Shown: piece by piece, positions 21,890 to 31,436 of the stretch
Layout: each line of letters begins with the position of its first letter
Position numbering within the stretch: position 1 is the stretch's first letter
Source: Candidatus Mycobacterium wuenschmannii
GTDB taxonomy: Bacteria > Actinomycetota > Actinomycetes > Mycobacteriales > Mycobacteriaceae
Direction of reading: 5' to 3'
DNA length: 64,000 nucleotides
NCBI RefSeq assembly: GCF_030252325.1
Contig: NZ_CP126981.1
Coordinates: 744,001-808,000 of the forward strand
The notes under the pieces: model-generated
What the model was told of the DNA's origin: nothing
The model's database searches: none
What the model saw: the letters and a program-made list of their open reading frames with translations, nothing else
Position numbers and translations under genes: made by a program

Positions 21890-23128
21890 ATGGCTGGTCG
21901 GAACGGCAAGAAGAAGGCTGCGGCGGGACTTGGCCTGATCGGGACGGGCGCGAGCGTCTTCTTTGCCGCAGCAGCGCTGGCCACGGGTTCGGCCGTCACC
22001 GCGGCGCCCGCGCGCGCCGACTTCGACGCCCTGATCGACCCGATCATCCAGCCGATCCTGGCGTCCTTCACCGACTCGCTCGCGCTCTTCGACCCGGCCG
22101 CCGCCGTCGACCTGACCAACTGGGCCGACACCTTCCTGAGCAGCCTGAACTCGACGTTCGACTCGTTGCTGCCGTCGCTGGATTCCGCCGCGGCGGCCAG
22201 CTCGACGGGAGCGCTGCCCACCGTCGATGCGCTCACCGGGGGCACGCTCGGGCTTTCGCTCCTCGAGGGCACCGAACCGGCTGTGAAAGCAACCATCGAC
22301 GGCGGCACTTCGGTGCCACTACTCGTCGACACCGGGTCCAGCGGGCTGGTGATCCCGTACACCGACCTCGGGTCCAACTACTTCTCGCAGATTGAGGCCC
22401 TATTCAGTCTGGGCACGCCCACCGGCATTAGTGAGAGCGGGTACAGCGGCGGGGTCGACTACCTCTATCTGACTTACAGCCATGTGCCGGTCGACTACCT
22501 CGGCGCCGACGGTGCAACCGCGCTGAGCACCGACGGGCCCGTGAACGTCGAGATCTATTCGTGGGATCCGTCGAACATCTTCAGCTACTTCAGCAACGAC
22601 GCGTTCCAGAACTTCCTCAGCGGCAACGAGGTCGACGGCATCCTAGGTATCGGAGAGAACACCGCCGGCCCGACCACCACACCGTTCCTCGATTACGGCG
22701 GCGTCTACGTCAACATCCCGGGCGGCGAGCTGGTCGTCGGCGGCGGAAACCCGATCCCTGACGCTTTCTCGACGAGCGGTGACCCGGTCAGCAAGGTTCT
22801 GGAGTCGGTCAACGGTGGCACGGCCGTCACGGTTACCAACAACATCGACTCGGGTGGCGTGTTCGGCACGATTCCGTCCAGCCTGGCGACCAACGGCTCC
22901 ATCGCGCCTGGCACCGAGATCACCGTCACCAATACCGCCGGCCAGGAGCTGTACAGCTACACGGTTGGCACGACCAACGTCAGCGACACCGCCACACCGC
23001 ACTTCATCAGCAACGCACCGACGGTGATCTCCGGCACCAGCATCGACAGCGGCGTGCTGCCGTTCCTCACCCACGGCGTCTATCTCGACTACGCCGCCGA
23101 CAAGACGTATTTCGAGCCGCTGACGTAG
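21890..23128 (+). CDS. Secreted pepsin-like aspartic protease (PecA-like domain), copy 1
   Basis: 412 residues. A signal peptide (KKKAAAGLGLIGTG, cleavage near APARA-DF) precedes an amphipathic region resembling the linker of PE proteins (FDALIDPIIQPILASFTDSLALFDP). A two-lobed catalytic domain follows. The first active-site motif is LLVDTGSSGLVIP, with Asp147; the second is NNIDSGGVFGTIP, with Asp320. This pairing is that of the C-terminal domain of the ESX-5-exported proteases PecA/PE_PGRS35. There is no PE domain and no PGRS repeat here, so export probably goes through Sec. A second gene of the same type follows. Substrate unknown. Confidence 0.8.
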   Translation: MAGRNGKKKAAAGLGLIGTGASVFFAAAALATGSAVTAAPARADFDALIDPIIQPILASFTDSLALFDPAAAVDLTNWADTFLSSLNSTFDSLLPSLDSAAAASSTGALPTVDALTGGTLGLSLLEGTEPAVKATIDGGTSVPLLVDTGSSGLVIPYTDLGSNYFSQIEALFSLGTPTGISESGYSGGVDYLYLTYSHVPVDYLGADGATALSTDGPVNVEIYSWDPSNIFSYFSNDAFQNFLSGNEVDGILGIGENTAGPTTTPFLDYGGVYVNIPGGELVVGGGNPIPDAFSTSGDPVSKVLESVNGGTAVTVTNNIDSGGVFGTIPSSLATNGSIAPGTEITVTNTAGQELYSYTVGTTNVSDTATPHFISNAPTVISGTSIDSGVLPFLTHGVYLDYAADKTYFEPLT

Positions 23129-23138
23129 GCGCCTGACG

Positions 23139-23184
23139 CAAACTTTTCAGTTTGGTATGAATACGCGTTCTCGCAGAGAAACGC
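23139..23184 (+). terminator. Two hairpins after the first protease gene
   Basis: CAAACT-TTTC-AGTTTG (23139-23154) starts 11 bases after the stop. GCGTTCTC (23165-23172) pairs with GAGAAACGC (23176-23184) with one bulged A and loop GCA. Together they probably terminate or process the transcript before the second copy. Confidence 0.4.
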
Positions 23185-23191
23185 AGAGTTG

Positions 23192-23222
23192 GCTTAGAGC
23201 ATCCTGATAGAAACACAGGCTC
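23192..23222 (+). promoter_or_regulatory. Second copy of the protease leader element
   Basis: This stretch matches 21812-21842 at 24 of 31 positions, including GCTTA, CTGAYAGAAAYACAGG and TC (written with Y for C/T). It lies 46 bases before ATG 23269, close to the 47 bases seen for copy 1. The 9-bp inverted repeat of copy 1 is not kept, so the conserved part is the sequence and not the stem. Confidence 0.5.
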
Positions 23223-23268
23223 GTGGCACTCGGCTGCGCAGTCCCGTCCACTCTCAGGGGTCGCTTTC

Positions 23269-24495
23269 ATGGCACGTCGTCTGCGTAGCAAGCTGGTCAG
23301 CCTGGGTGCGAGCGCTGGAGCGCTTGCTGCCGCAGCGGCGATAGCCACCGGCTCGGCAGCGCCGGCGAAGGCGGACCTCGACGACCTCTTTGATCCGATC
23401 ATCTCCTCGTTGACCGATTCGATAGCGGTGTTCGACCCGGCGTTTGCGGTCGACTTCACCAGCTGGGCCGACGAGCTGCTCGACAGCCTGAACGCGTTCG
23501 ATTTCCTGTGGCCGACCACGGACTCCGCCTTCGCGGCCGCGGCGACCGGAGCTCTGCCCGCAGCCGACGTCACCGCCCTGCCGAATGCGGTGATTCCGAT
23601 GGAGGTGGTCATCGGCACTGAGCCGGTGGTGTACGCGACCGTCGAAGGTGGAGACGAGGCCGTGCCACTGCTCGTCGACACCGGTTCCGGCGGGTTGGTG
23701 ATTCCATCGACTCTGTTGGGCGACAACTACTCCGAACAACTCCAGAACCTGTTCGAGCTCGGGTTGCCCTCCGGGATCGGGTCGAGCGGCTACAGCGGCG
23801 GCGTGAGCTACATCTACCTGACCTACGACAGCGTGTCCATCGACTACACCAACCTCGCCGGGACCGCCACTGTCTTGGAGACCGACGGCCCCGCCAACAT
23901 CGAGGTCTACTCCTACGCGCCGGGCAACTTCGCGAGCCTGTTCACCAACGACGCCTTCCAGAACTTCCTCGCGGGCAACAACGTCGACGGCATCCTCGGA
24001 GTGGGATACAACGACTACGGCCCGACCGTCACCCCGTTCGCCGACTACGACGGCGTGCTGATCGACATCCCGAACAACCAGCTGGTCATCGGCGACTACG
24101 ACACGACCGGATGGGTGTCCACCGACGGGGCGCCGATCAGCACGGTCATCGAATCGGCCAACGGCGTCACGCGCACCCTGAGCGTCAACCTGGACTCCGG
24201 TGGTGTGTTCGGAACGATCCCGTCGGCCCTGGCGCCGGGCTCTGACCTGGGCGAGCAGCTGCCGGACGGCGTGCTGATTTCGGTCACGAACGCCGAGGGC
24301 GAAGAGCTGTACAGCTACACGACGGGCCAAACCGACATCAGCAACGACGGCACGCCCCAGCTTGTCTCCAACGGCCCCTACGTCGTCTCCGGGAACTACA
24401 TCAACAGCGGCATGATCCCGTTCCTCAACCACCAGGTCTATCTGGACTACAGCGGCAGCATCGGCACGACCTACTTCAGCCCGTACATTCCGTAG
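23269..24495 (+). CDS. Secreted pepsin-like aspartic protease (PecA-like domain), copy 2
   Basis: 408 residues, clearly homologous to the preceding gene along its length. Signal peptide MARRLRSKLVSLGASAGALA ends near APAKA-DL. An Arg pair is present, but the Tat consensus is weak. Active-site motifs are LLVDTGSGGLVIP (Asp137) and VNLDSGGVFGTIP (Asp309). Shared landmarks include SGYSGGV, TNDAFQNFLAGNNVDGILGVG and the C-terminal NHQVYLDY. The copies are diverged well beyond a recent duplication. No PE domain is present. It lies just upstream of secG but has its own leader element. Confidence 0.8.
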   Translation: MARRLRSKLVSLGASAGALAAAAAIATGSAAPAKADLDDLFDPIISSLTDSIAVFDPAFAVDFTSWADELLDSLNAFDFLWPTTDSAFAAAATGALPAADVTALPNAVIPMEVVIGTEPVVYATVEGGDEAVPLLVDTGSGGLVIPSTLLGDNYSEQLQNLFELGLPSGIGSSGYSGGVSYIYLTYDSVSIDYTNLAGTATVLETDGPANIEVYSYAPGNFASLFTNDAFQNFLAGNNVDGILGVGYNDYGPTVTPFADYDGVLIDIPNNQLVIGDYDTTGWVSTDGAPISTVIESANGVTRTLSVNLDSGGVFGTIPSALAPGSDLGEQLPDGVLISVTNAEGEELYSYTTGQTDISNDGTPQLVSNGPYVVSGNYINSGMIPFLNHQVYLDYSGSIGTTYFSPYIP

Positions 24496-24508
24496 CCAGG
24501 CGGCCCGG

Positions 24509-24521
24509 TAAGCTGTCCGCC
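24509..24521 (+). promoter_or_regulatory. Probable leaderless promoter of secG
   Basis: TAAGCT (24509-24514) ends seven bases before ATG 24522, and there is no Shine-Dalgarno sequence. This fits a leaderless transcript starting at or next to the ATG. Confidence 0.45.
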
Positions 24522-24758
24522 ATGGAATTGGCTCTGCAGATCACCTTGGTGATCACCAGCATCCTGGTGGTGCTGTTGGTGCTGCTGCACCGCGCCAAGG
24601 GTGGCGGTCTGTCCACGCTGTTCGGTGGTGGCGTGCAGTCCAGTTTGTCCGGGTCGACGGTGGTGGAGAAGAACCTCGACCGACTGACGTTGTTCGTCGT
24701 CGGCATCTGGCTGGTCTCCATCGTCGGTGTCGCGCTGCGGATCAAGTACAACGCCTGA
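24522..24758 (+). CDS. secG: Preprotein translocase subunit SecG
   Basis: 78 residues with two membrane helices (LALQITLVITSILVVLLVLLH and LTLFVVGIWLVSIVGVALRI). Between them lies the conserved cytoplasmic loop RAKGGGLSTLFGGGVQSS, which is diagnostic of the family. It is the accessory subunit of the SecYEG channel. The gap-pgk-tpi-secG linkage is typical of actinobacteria. ppc follows after 45 bases. Confidence 0.95.
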   Translation: MELALQITLVITSILVVLLVLLHRAKGGGLSTLFGGGVQSSLSGSTVVEKNLDRLTLFVVGIWLVSIVGVALRIKYNA

Positions 24759-24803
24759 CGCCACGAAAGGCGAAGAACGCCAACCACCCCGATACTGGTA
24801 GGC

Positions 24804-27596
24804 ATGGCTGAAGCACCCGATTCGCTGGAGCCCTTCGGTGCGGTCCAACGCACCCAGGTAGGTCGCGACGCGACCGAACCGATGCGCGACGACATCCGAT
24901 TACTCGGCACCATCCTCGGCGACACGGTCCGCGAACAGAACGGCGACGCCGTCTTCGAGCTGGTCGAGCGGGCCCGCATCGCGTCGTTTCGGGTGCGTCG
25001 TTCCGAGATCGAGCGCGCCGAGGTGGCGCAGATGTTCGACGGCATCGACATCCGGCAGGCGCTGCCGGTCATCCGGGCGTTCAGCCATTTCGCGCTGCTG
25101 GCCAACGTCGCCGAGGACATCCACCGGGAGCGCCGCCGCGCAATCCACGTCGCTGCCGGTGACCCGCCGCAGGACAGCACCCTGGCGGCCACCTACGACA
25201 AGCTCGACGCCGCGCACCTCGCCGCCGATGCTGTCGCCGAAGCGTTGACCGGCGCACTGGTCTCGCCCGTGATCACCGCGCATCCGACCGAAACCCGCCG
25301 CCGGACGGTGTTCGACACCCAGCACCGCATCACTCAGCTGATGCGCCTGCATGCGCACGGCCAGACCGAGACCGACGACGGCGGCAACATCGACACCGAG
25401 TTGCGCCGCCAGGTGTTGATGCTGTGGCAGACCGCGTTGGTGCGGCTGTCCCGGCTACAGATCTCTGACGAGATCGCCGTTGGGTTGCGCTATTACCAGG
25501 CAGCGTTTTTCGACGTCGTCCCGAAAGTCAACGCCGGCGTTCGCGACGCGTTGCGCGGTCGCTGGCCGGACGCCGGCCTGCTGCCCAAGCCGATCGTGCG
25601 TCCCGGTTCGTGGATCGGGGGAGACCGCGACGGCAACCCCAACGTCACCGCCGAGGTCGTACGGCTGGCCACCGGCAGCGCCGCGTACGCCGCACTGAAC
25701 CACTACTTCGCCGAGTTGAGCGCGCTGGAACAGGAGCTGTCGATGTCGGCCCGCCTCGTCGCCGTCAGCGACGAACTGGCCGCGCTCGCCGAGAGCTGCG
25801 ATGAGCCCGCCCGCGGCGACGAGCCGTACCGCCGCGCCCTGCGCGTCATTCATGGCCGGCTCACCGCCACGGCAGGCCAGATCCTGGATCAGGAGCCCGA
25901 CAACCTGCTCGACCTCGGCCTGACGCCGTACGGGACGCCGGGGGAGATGGCTGCGGACCTCGACACCGTCGACGCGTCACTGCGCGCAAACAACAGCAGG
26001 CTGCTCGCCGATGATCGGCTCGCTCGGTTACGAGAAGCGTTGGACGTCTTCGGTTTTCACCTGTCCGGTCTGGACATGCGGCAGAACTCCGACGTCCACG
26101 AGGAAGTGGTTGCCGAGCTGCTGGCCTGGGCCGGCGTGCACCCGGACTACGCGTCGCTCGGCGAAGACGAACGAGTCAACATCCTCGCCGAGGAGTTGGG
26201 CACCCGACGGCCGCTGATCGGTGACCGCGAGCAGCTGTCGGAGCTGGCCCGCAAGGAGCTCGCGATCGTCTCCGCGGGCGCCCGGGCCGTCGACATCTAC
26301 GGCCCGGAAGCGGTGCCCAACTACATCATCTCGATGTGCCGATCCGTCTCAGATCTACTCGAGGCGGGTCTCCTGCTGAAGGAATGCGGGCTGCTGGACG
26401 CCTCGGAGGACGAGCCGCACTGTCCGGTCGGCATCGTGCCGCTGTTCGAGACGATCGACGACCTCCGCCGCGGCGCGTCGATTCTCGAAGCGGCGCTTGA
26501 CCTTCCGGTCTATCAGCGCATCGTGCGTACCCGCGGCGGCAGCCAAGAGGTGATGCTCGGTTACTCCGACTCGAATAAGGACGGCGGCTACCTGACCGCC
26601 AACTGGGCGCTCTACCGCGCCGAACTCGACCTGGTCGAGTCCGCGCGCAAGACCGGAATTCGGTTGCGGCTCTTCCACGGTCGCGGCGGCACCGTGGGCC
26701 GCGGTGGGGGACCGAGTTACGAGGCGATCCTGGCCCAGCCGCCGGGCGCGGTGAACGGCGCGCTGCGGTTGACCGAGCAGGGCGAGGTGATCGCCGCCAA
26801 GTATGCCGAACCACTCATGGCCCAACGCAATCTGGAGACCCTGGTGTCGGCGACGCTGGAGTCGACACTGCTCGACGTCGAGGGACTTGGTGACGCCGCC
26901 GGCCCGGCCTACGAGATCCTGGACGAGCTCGCCGACCGCGCTCAGCGCGCCTACTCCGAATTGGTCCACGAGACAGACGGTTTCGTGGAGTACTTCCTGC
27001 AGTCGACGCCAGTCAGTGAGATCGGTTCGCTCAACGTGGGTAGCCGGCCCACATCGCGCAAGCAGACGTCGTCGATCTCGGACCTGCGTGCCATCCCGTG
27101 GGTGATGGCCTGGAGTCAGTCGCGGGTGATGCTGCCGGGCTGGTACGGCACCGGCGCCGCGATCGAGGAGTGGCTGGCCGACGACGAAGGCCGCCTGGAC
27201 ACGCTGCGCGAACTCTACGAGCGCTGGCCGTTCTTCCAGACCGTGCTGTCGAACATGGCGCAGGTGCTCGCCAAGACCGACCTCGGCCTCGCGGCCCGCT
27301 ATGCCGAACTCGTCGAGGACGAGTCGTTGCGGCGACGGGTGTTCGACAAGATCGCCGCCGAGCATCAGCGAGCCATCAACGCGCACAAGCTGATTACCGG
27401 TCAGGACAACCTGCTCGCCGACAACCCGTCGCTGGCCCGATCGGTGTTCAACCGCTTCCCGTATCTGGAACCGCTGAATCACCTGCAGGTCGAGTTGCTG
27501 CGCCGGTACCGCTCCGGCGACGACGACGATCTGGTGCAGCGCGGGATCCTGCTGACGATGAACGGTCTGGCCAGCGCATTACGGAACAGCGGTTAG
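24804..27596 (+). CDS. ppc: Phosphoenolpyruvate carboxylase
   Basis: 930 residues, full length. Catalytic signatures are [17 protein letters not shown] (His for CO2 transfer), the [17 protein letters not shown] region, [37 protein letters not shown] (PEP/Mg loop) and the C-terminal QVELLRRYR with end ...[12 protein letters not shown]. It carboxylates PEP to oxaloacetate to replenish the TCA cycle. M. tuberculosis lacks this gene; its presence after secG is the ancestral actinobacterial order and marks this organism as outside the tuberculosis complex. GATACT upstream may be the -10. Confidence 0.96.
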   Translation: MAEAPDSLEPFGAVQRTQVGRDATEPMRDDIRLLGTILGDTVREQNGDAVFELVERARIASFRVRRSEIERAEVAQMFDGIDIRQALPVIRAFSHFALLANVAEDIHRERRRAIHVAAGDPPQDSTLAATYDKLDAAHLAADAVAEALTGALVSPVITAHPTETRRRTVFDTQHRITQLMRLHAHGQTETDDGGNIDTELRRQVLMLWQTALVRLSRLQISDEIAVGLRYYQAAFFDVVPKVNAGVRDALRGRWPDAGLLPKPIVRPGSWIGGDRDGNPNVTAEVVRLATGSAAYAALNHYFAELSALEQELSMSARLVAVSDELAALAESCDEPARGDEPYRRALRVIHGRLTATAGQILDQEPDNLLDLGLTPYGTPGEMAADLDTVDASLRANNSRLLADDRLARLREALDVFGFHLSGLDMRQNSDVHEEVVAELLAWAGVHPDYASLGEDERVNILAEELGTRRPLIGDREQLSELARKELAIVSAGARAVDIYGPEAVPNYIISMCRSVSDLLEAGLLLKECGLLDASEDEPHCPVGIVPLFETIDDLRRGASILEAALDLPVYQRIVRTRGGSQEVMLGYSDSNKDGGYLTANWALYRAELDLVESARKTGIRLRLFHGRGGTVGRGGGPSYEAILAQPPGAVNGALRLTEQGEVIAAKYAEPLMAQRNLETLVSATLESTLLDVEGLGDAAGPAYEILDELADRAQRAYSELVHETDGFVEYFLQSTPVSEIGSLNVGSRPTSRKQTSSISDLRAIPWVMAWSQSRVMLPGWYGTGAAIEEWLADDEGRLDTLRELYERWPFFQTVLSNMAQVLAKTDLGLAARYAELVEDESLRRRVFDKIAAEHQRAINAHKLITGQDNLLADNPSLARSVFNRFPYLEPLNHLQVELLRRYRSGDDDDLVQRGILLTMNGLASALRNSG

Positions 27597-27615
27597 ATCA
27601 CGCGGCAGCACTCAG

Positions 27616-28077
27616 ATGTCGCTGACGCCCGATCTCGACGCCCTACGCCTCGAACTCGCCGCGGCCTGTTTCGACAGTGTCGCGCGGCAATTCGCCCACT
27701 TCGCCAAATTCGGCCGCGCGGAAGGCATCTCCGACCACGACGCGGCACAGTTCCGGATCGCTGGTGCCGTGGTGGACTGGGTGGGCGAGGAATATCGCCG
27801 GTGCGCCGTCAAGATTCGCGCCACCGAGGAGATACTCGCCGCACCGTTTATGCATCAGCCCGCGGTTCCCAGCGACGTGTCGGCGTTCGAGGCATCGATG
27901 AGCCGCCCGCCCCCTCCGCAGCTCCCGGAACAGCCGGAGTGCATCGGCGGGCCGCTGCTCGATACGGCCCGGCAACGCATCGCCGAGGCCCGCGATTCCC
28001 TGAAACATGGTGAGAGTCAAACGCTTCGTGCCGCGGCTCAGACGGCGGCGTTGCTGCACACCTGGTGCGGCGGCTAG
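27616..28077 (+). CDS. Hypothetical protein
   Basis: 153 residues from ATG 27616, 19 bases after ppc and in the same direction. The start MSLTPDLDALRLELAAACFDSVARQFAHFAKFG is amphipathic. A Pro-rich linker (SRPPPPPQLPEQPE-like) separates it from a helical C-terminus (TARQRIAEARDSLKHGESQTLRAAAQTAALLHTW). Two Cys, no signal peptide, no membrane segment. I do not recognise the family. The antisense frame is also open (138 codons), but this strand has the more natural protein composition. It converges on the P450 gene with one base between the stops. Confidence 0.55.
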   Translation: MSLTPDLDALRLELAAACFDSVARQFAHFAKFGRAEGISDHDAAQFRIAGAVVDWVGEEYRRCAVKIRATEEILAAPFMHQPAVPSDVSAFEASMSRPPPPQLPEQPECIGGPLLDTARQRIAEARDSLKHGESQTLRAAAQTAALLHTWCGG

Positions 28078-28078
28078 G

Positions 28079-29349
28079 TCAGATTTCGCCGTAGCCGATC
28101 ACGCAGGGCCCGTCGGCCCGCGCCACGCCACCGATTTGGGCCGGGACAGGCTGCGGGTGCGTCGTCCACTCCGGCGTCATGCGATAGCGGCCGAGCAGCC
28201 GAGTCATCGTGGCGGTCATGGCCGACAGCGAAAAGGGCTGGGCCGGGCACGAATGCCTACCGTGCCCGAACGCCGTCACCAACATCGGTGAGGGCAGTGA
28301 CTTTTCGCCGGTCAACCGGTGCCGTGTCCAGCGGTCGGGGTCCCACCGTTCGAGTCCCGGCGCGGCGGAGGTGTTGAGCAGCGGCAGCAGCGTCGCAATC
28401 GTCCACCCGGCGGGCACCTCGTAGCGCACGTCCCCGGTGTCGAGGGTGACCGGCGCCAACACCGCGCGCGGCATGATCGACCGCTGCGCGAGCCGAGTCG
28501 ACTCCAGCGCGCAACGCTGAGCGAGGTCCGCATCGTCGACCACTCGCGGCACATACGACGGATGCTCGAGCAGATCCACCAGCGCCCACCCCAGCGCGGC
28601 CGCGAGATTCGACATCGACGCGATGTGGATCAGCGCCACGTCCAGCGCGATGCCGCGAATCCGGTTGTCGTCCGGTTCATCTCGCCACTCGTCGACGATG
28701 CGACCGAACAGACCCTCGTCGCCGTGCCGGTGATCGACGGCGTCGGCGACGATCTCGGTCACCTCGTCGAGCGCGGCCCGCTCGGCACGCTTCTGCGACG
28801 CGGCGACCGCGGCCATCGCGTCGGGATGTACGAACGCGTCGGAGCCGTCGAGGGTGTCGAAGGCGCGCACCAGACGCTCGAACGCCTCGCCACGGGCCGA
28901 CCCGGACCCGGCCCACGACGCCAGGCCCATCCGGTGGCCGAGGCGGCGGGTCAACGCGAACACATCCAGGGATCCCGACGGCCCGAGTTCTTCGATCGTG
29001 GCGTCGAGCGCGCGTTCGAGGTTGGCCAGATAGCCGGCGACATCGTCGCGACGAAACAGCGTCCCCGGCAGAATCCGGCGGCCGTCGAAGATCTCGTCGG
29101 GCAGCTTGCGGCGCAACATCAGGAAGTCGGCGACACCCTTGCTGGCCTTCTCCTCGGGCAGCGCGTAAAACGACTCGACTCCGGTAGGGGAGAACGTGAA
29201 CAGGTAGTTGTCGTCGCCGCTGCGCACCGCGAAGGTGTCACCGTGCTCGGCGCGGGCGGCGGCGATCGCCGCGACGGCGTCGGTGATCGACACGTCCCAC
29301 GGCAGACCGGTGCCCTCGGCGTAGGGCGGATCGGGTACCGGGCGCGGCA
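28079..29349 (-). CDS. Cytochrome P450-like protein with atypical I-helix
   Basis: 423 residues, a GTG start (29350-29348) three bases after the upstream gene. Heme-binding loop FGHGRHSCPAQPFSLSAM gives the thiolate ligand Cys368 (FxxGxxxC). The K-helix ExxR is ESTR at 283-286. The I-helix region reads IHIASMSNLAAALGW, where the usual A/G-G-x-D/E-T with its proton-relay Thr is absent. P450s lacking that Thr often act on peroxides or rearrange substrates and do not activate O2. No ferredoxin gene is adjacent. The N-terminus (PRPVPDPPYAEGTGLPWDVSITDAV) is short and soluble. Substrate unknown. Confidence 0.85.
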
Positions 29350-29353
29350 CGGT

Positions 29354-29743
29354 TTAGCGGCTACCGCGATTGCGAATGGTGTTGAACGCGTTGCGGATTG
29401 CGTGCTCGGTCACCGACAGCGGAGACATCACCGTTTCGCCGACACCGACCATGTAGTCGATGCGTTCGACGATCGCCTCCACCGGCGCGACCAGCGTCAC
29501 CAGTCGCTTCATCAGATCGTCGATCCGGCCCAGGGTGGCCTCGAAGTGGTCCAGTCCGTCGTTCAACCGCGCGATGGCGCTGTTCAGGTTGGTCAGTGAA
29601 TCGTCGAGATCCGTGATCGTTCCGCCGAGACCGTCGAGGACGTCTTCGAGTTGCTCGACGGTCACGTCGGCGTTCAGCGCCGCCTGAGCCAGGGATCTGA
29701 TCCGCTGCCGCGCGGGGCGCTCACCGGCGCTCTTGTCTGCCAT
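29354..29743 (-). CDS. Coiled-coil protein, Rv1444c orthologue
   Basis: 129 residues from ATG 29743; ATG 29752 (MGAMADK) is equally possible. The body is one long heptad-like helix (VEQLEDVLDGLGGTITDLDDSLTNLN, then LNDGLDHFEATLGRIDDLMKRLVTLVAPVEAIVERIDYMVGV), indicating a coiled coil. The C-terminus MSPLSVTEHAIRNAFNTIRNRGSR is basic. M. tuberculosis has a gene of similar size in the same place beside the 6-phosphogluconolactonase gene. Function unknown; the genomic linkage to the pentose phosphate operon may be only positional. Confidence 0.7.
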   Translation of the reverse strand: MADKSAGERPARQRIRSLAQAALNADVTVEQLEDVLDGLGGTITDLDDSLTNLNSAIARLNDGLDHFEATLGRIDDLMKRLVTLVAPVEAIVERIDYMVGVGETVMSPLSVTEHAIRNAFNTIRNRGSR

Positions 29744-29772
29744 GGCGCCCATTATGGCTGTCGAAAGGGGAG

Positions 29773-30516
29773 CTAGGCGGGCAATTCGCTGGCGGCGCCC
29801 GCGTCGAGGAACCAAACGGTGTGGTCGCGACCGATGGCACCGGCCGCCGGAATAGCCACCGGGTCGGCACCGCCAACCGCCGCGGCGACCGCCTCGGCCT
29901 TCTCCGCGCCCGACACGAGCAGCCAGACCTCGCGCGACCGTTGAATCGCGGGCAGCGTCAACGTGATCCGTTGCGGCGGCGGCTTAGGGGAGTCCGCCAC
30001 ATCGACGACCACCCGGGTCGTCTCGCGGACGGCCGGCGTATCTGGGAACAGCGAGTTGATGTGACCTTCCGGCCCGACGCCCAGCAGATGGACGTCGAAA
30101 TTCGGCGCGGGGTCACCGGGCTCGGCGTTCGCGGCCAGGATCTGTTCGTAGGCCAGTGCCGCGGCGGCCAGGTCTGTGCCGAACTCGCCGTCGGAGGCCG
30201 CCATCGCGTGCACGTTGCGGGCGGGAATGTCGACGTGGTCCAGCAACGCCTCGCGCGCCTGCTTCTCGTTGCGCTCGTCGTCGTTCTCGGTGACGTAACG
30301 CTCGTCGCCCCAGAACACATGGACCTTGGCCCAGTCGATCCGCTCGGTCTGCGCGGCGAGGAAGCGCATCAGCTTGGTGCCGTTACCGCCGCCGGTCAGC
30401 ACCACCAAGGCCTTGCCGCGGGCGGCCACGGCGTCCCGAATGACGCCGACCAGCCGTTCACCCGCGGCCGCGACCAGTCCTTCGCTGTCGTCGAACTTCT
30501 CCACGGACGTGCTCAT
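29773..30516 (-). CDS. pgl: 6-phosphogluconolactonase
   Basis: 247 residues, the same length as M. tuberculosis DevB. Family motifs are [13 protein letters not shown] (phosphate binding), [11 protein letters not shown] (catalytic region) and [15 protein letters not shown]. It hydrolyses 6-phosphogluconolactone, the product of glucose-6-phosphate dehydrogenase. ATG 30516 overlaps the opcA stop (ATGA), and the longer upstream frame is rejected. Last enzyme gene of the minus-strand pentose phosphate operon tkt-tal-zwf2-opcA-pgl. Confidence 0.95.
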   Translation of the reverse strand: MSTSVEKFDDSEGLVAAAGERLVGVIRDAVAARGKALVVLTGGGNGTKLMRFLAAQTERIDWAKVHVFWGDERYVTENDDERNEKQAREALLDHVDIPARNVHAMAASDGEFGTDLAAAALAYEQILAANAEPGDPAPNFDVHLLGVGPEGHINSLFPDTPAVRETTRVVVDVADSPKPPPQRITLTLPAIQRSREVWLLVSGAEKAEAVAAAVGGADPVAIPAAGAIGRDHTVWFLDAGAASELPA

Positions 30517-31436
30517 GCGTATTCCACCCGATCGATCCCTTCCAGCGCGGAATAGTAAATGGTGTCGGCGTCGAGGCGCCGAAGGTCTTCGGCGAGACAT
30601 TCGGGAACATCCCTGCGCTGCAACGGAACCAGGGCGTCGGGCTTGCCGGTGCGGCTCAGGGTCGCGGTGACGCCCTTCTGCGGCCTGCGCAGCACGACGG
30701 TCTCACTCGACCGCTCGAGTTCGACCTTGAGCTCACCCTCGACGCGGCGGACCGGACCATCGATGCAGCTGGCCAGCCATCCCGCCAGAATATCAAGTGC
30801 CGGTTCGTTTTTGAGCCCGGACACCAGCGCTGAGGTGATCGGTTCGTGCGGTGGCTGATCGATGGCCGAGGCGAGCAGCGCCCGCCAGTAAGTGATACGG
30901 CTCCAGGCCAGGTCGGTGTCGCCGGCGGAGTAACCCGAGAGCCTGCTCTTGATCGCCGCGAGCGGGTCGGCCCCGTTGGTGGCGTCGGTGATGCGCCGTA
31001 CGGCCAACTGCCCCAACGGATCCTGTGCCGGCACATCGGGGGCGTTGCACGGCCACCACGCGACGACGGGGATGTCCGGCAGCAGGAACGGGATGACCAC
31101 GCTGCCGTGATGTCCCGCTAGTGGACCGGAGAGGCGCAGCACCACCACCTCGCCGGCGCCGCTGTCGCCCCCGACGCGCAGTTGGGCGTCCAGCCGTGCG
31201 TCCGAGGCCTCGGCATCACCGTTGGTCACCGCGATGACCCTGCTGGGGTGCTCGTGGCTGGCCGCGTTGGCCGCCTCGATCGATTCTTCGAGCAGCGTTT
31301 CGTTGTCGGTGGCGATCACCAATGTCAACACCCGACCGAGGTTGACGGCTCCGGACTCCTCACGCAGCGAGTTCAGCTTCTTGTTGATCTCGTTCGTGCT
31401 GGTCTCGGGCAGGTCGACTATCACGGGCGCCGCCAT
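30513..31436 (-). CDS. opcA: Glucose-6-phosphate dehydrogenase assembly protein OpcA
   Basis: 307 residues, full length. It starts [21 protein letters not shown] and contains [16 protein letters not shown] and the operon-typical end [23 protein letters not shown]. In cyanobacteria and actinobacteria OpcA binds and activates G6PDH. Its start overlaps the zwf2 3' end by 16 bp, and its stop overlaps pgl, so the three products are likely made in fixed ratio. Confidence 0.93.
   Translation of the reverse strand: MAAPVIVDLPETSTNEINKKLNSLREESGAVNLGRVLTLVIATDNETLLEESIEAANAASHEHPSRVIAVTNGDAEASDARLDAQLRVGGDSGAGEVVVLRLSGPLAGHHGSVVIPFLLPDIPVVAWWPCNAPDVPAQDPLGQLAVRRITDATNGADPLAAIKSRLSGYSAGDTDLAWSRITYWRALLASAIDQPPHEPITSALVSGLKNEPALDILAGWLASCIDGPVRRVEGELKVELERSSETVVLRRPQKGVTATLSRTGKPDALVPLQRRDVPECLAEDLRRLDADTIYYSALEGIDRVEYA

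Noticed and set aside
27643..28059. 138-codon minus-strand ORF opposite the hypothetical gene at 27616
   Set aside because: Less natural composition and no ribosome site; the plus-strand frame follows ppc directly.
28319..29599. 426-codon plus-strand ORF
   Set aside because: Antisense to the P450 and coiled-coil genes, which have clear motifs; the composition is that of a shadow frame.
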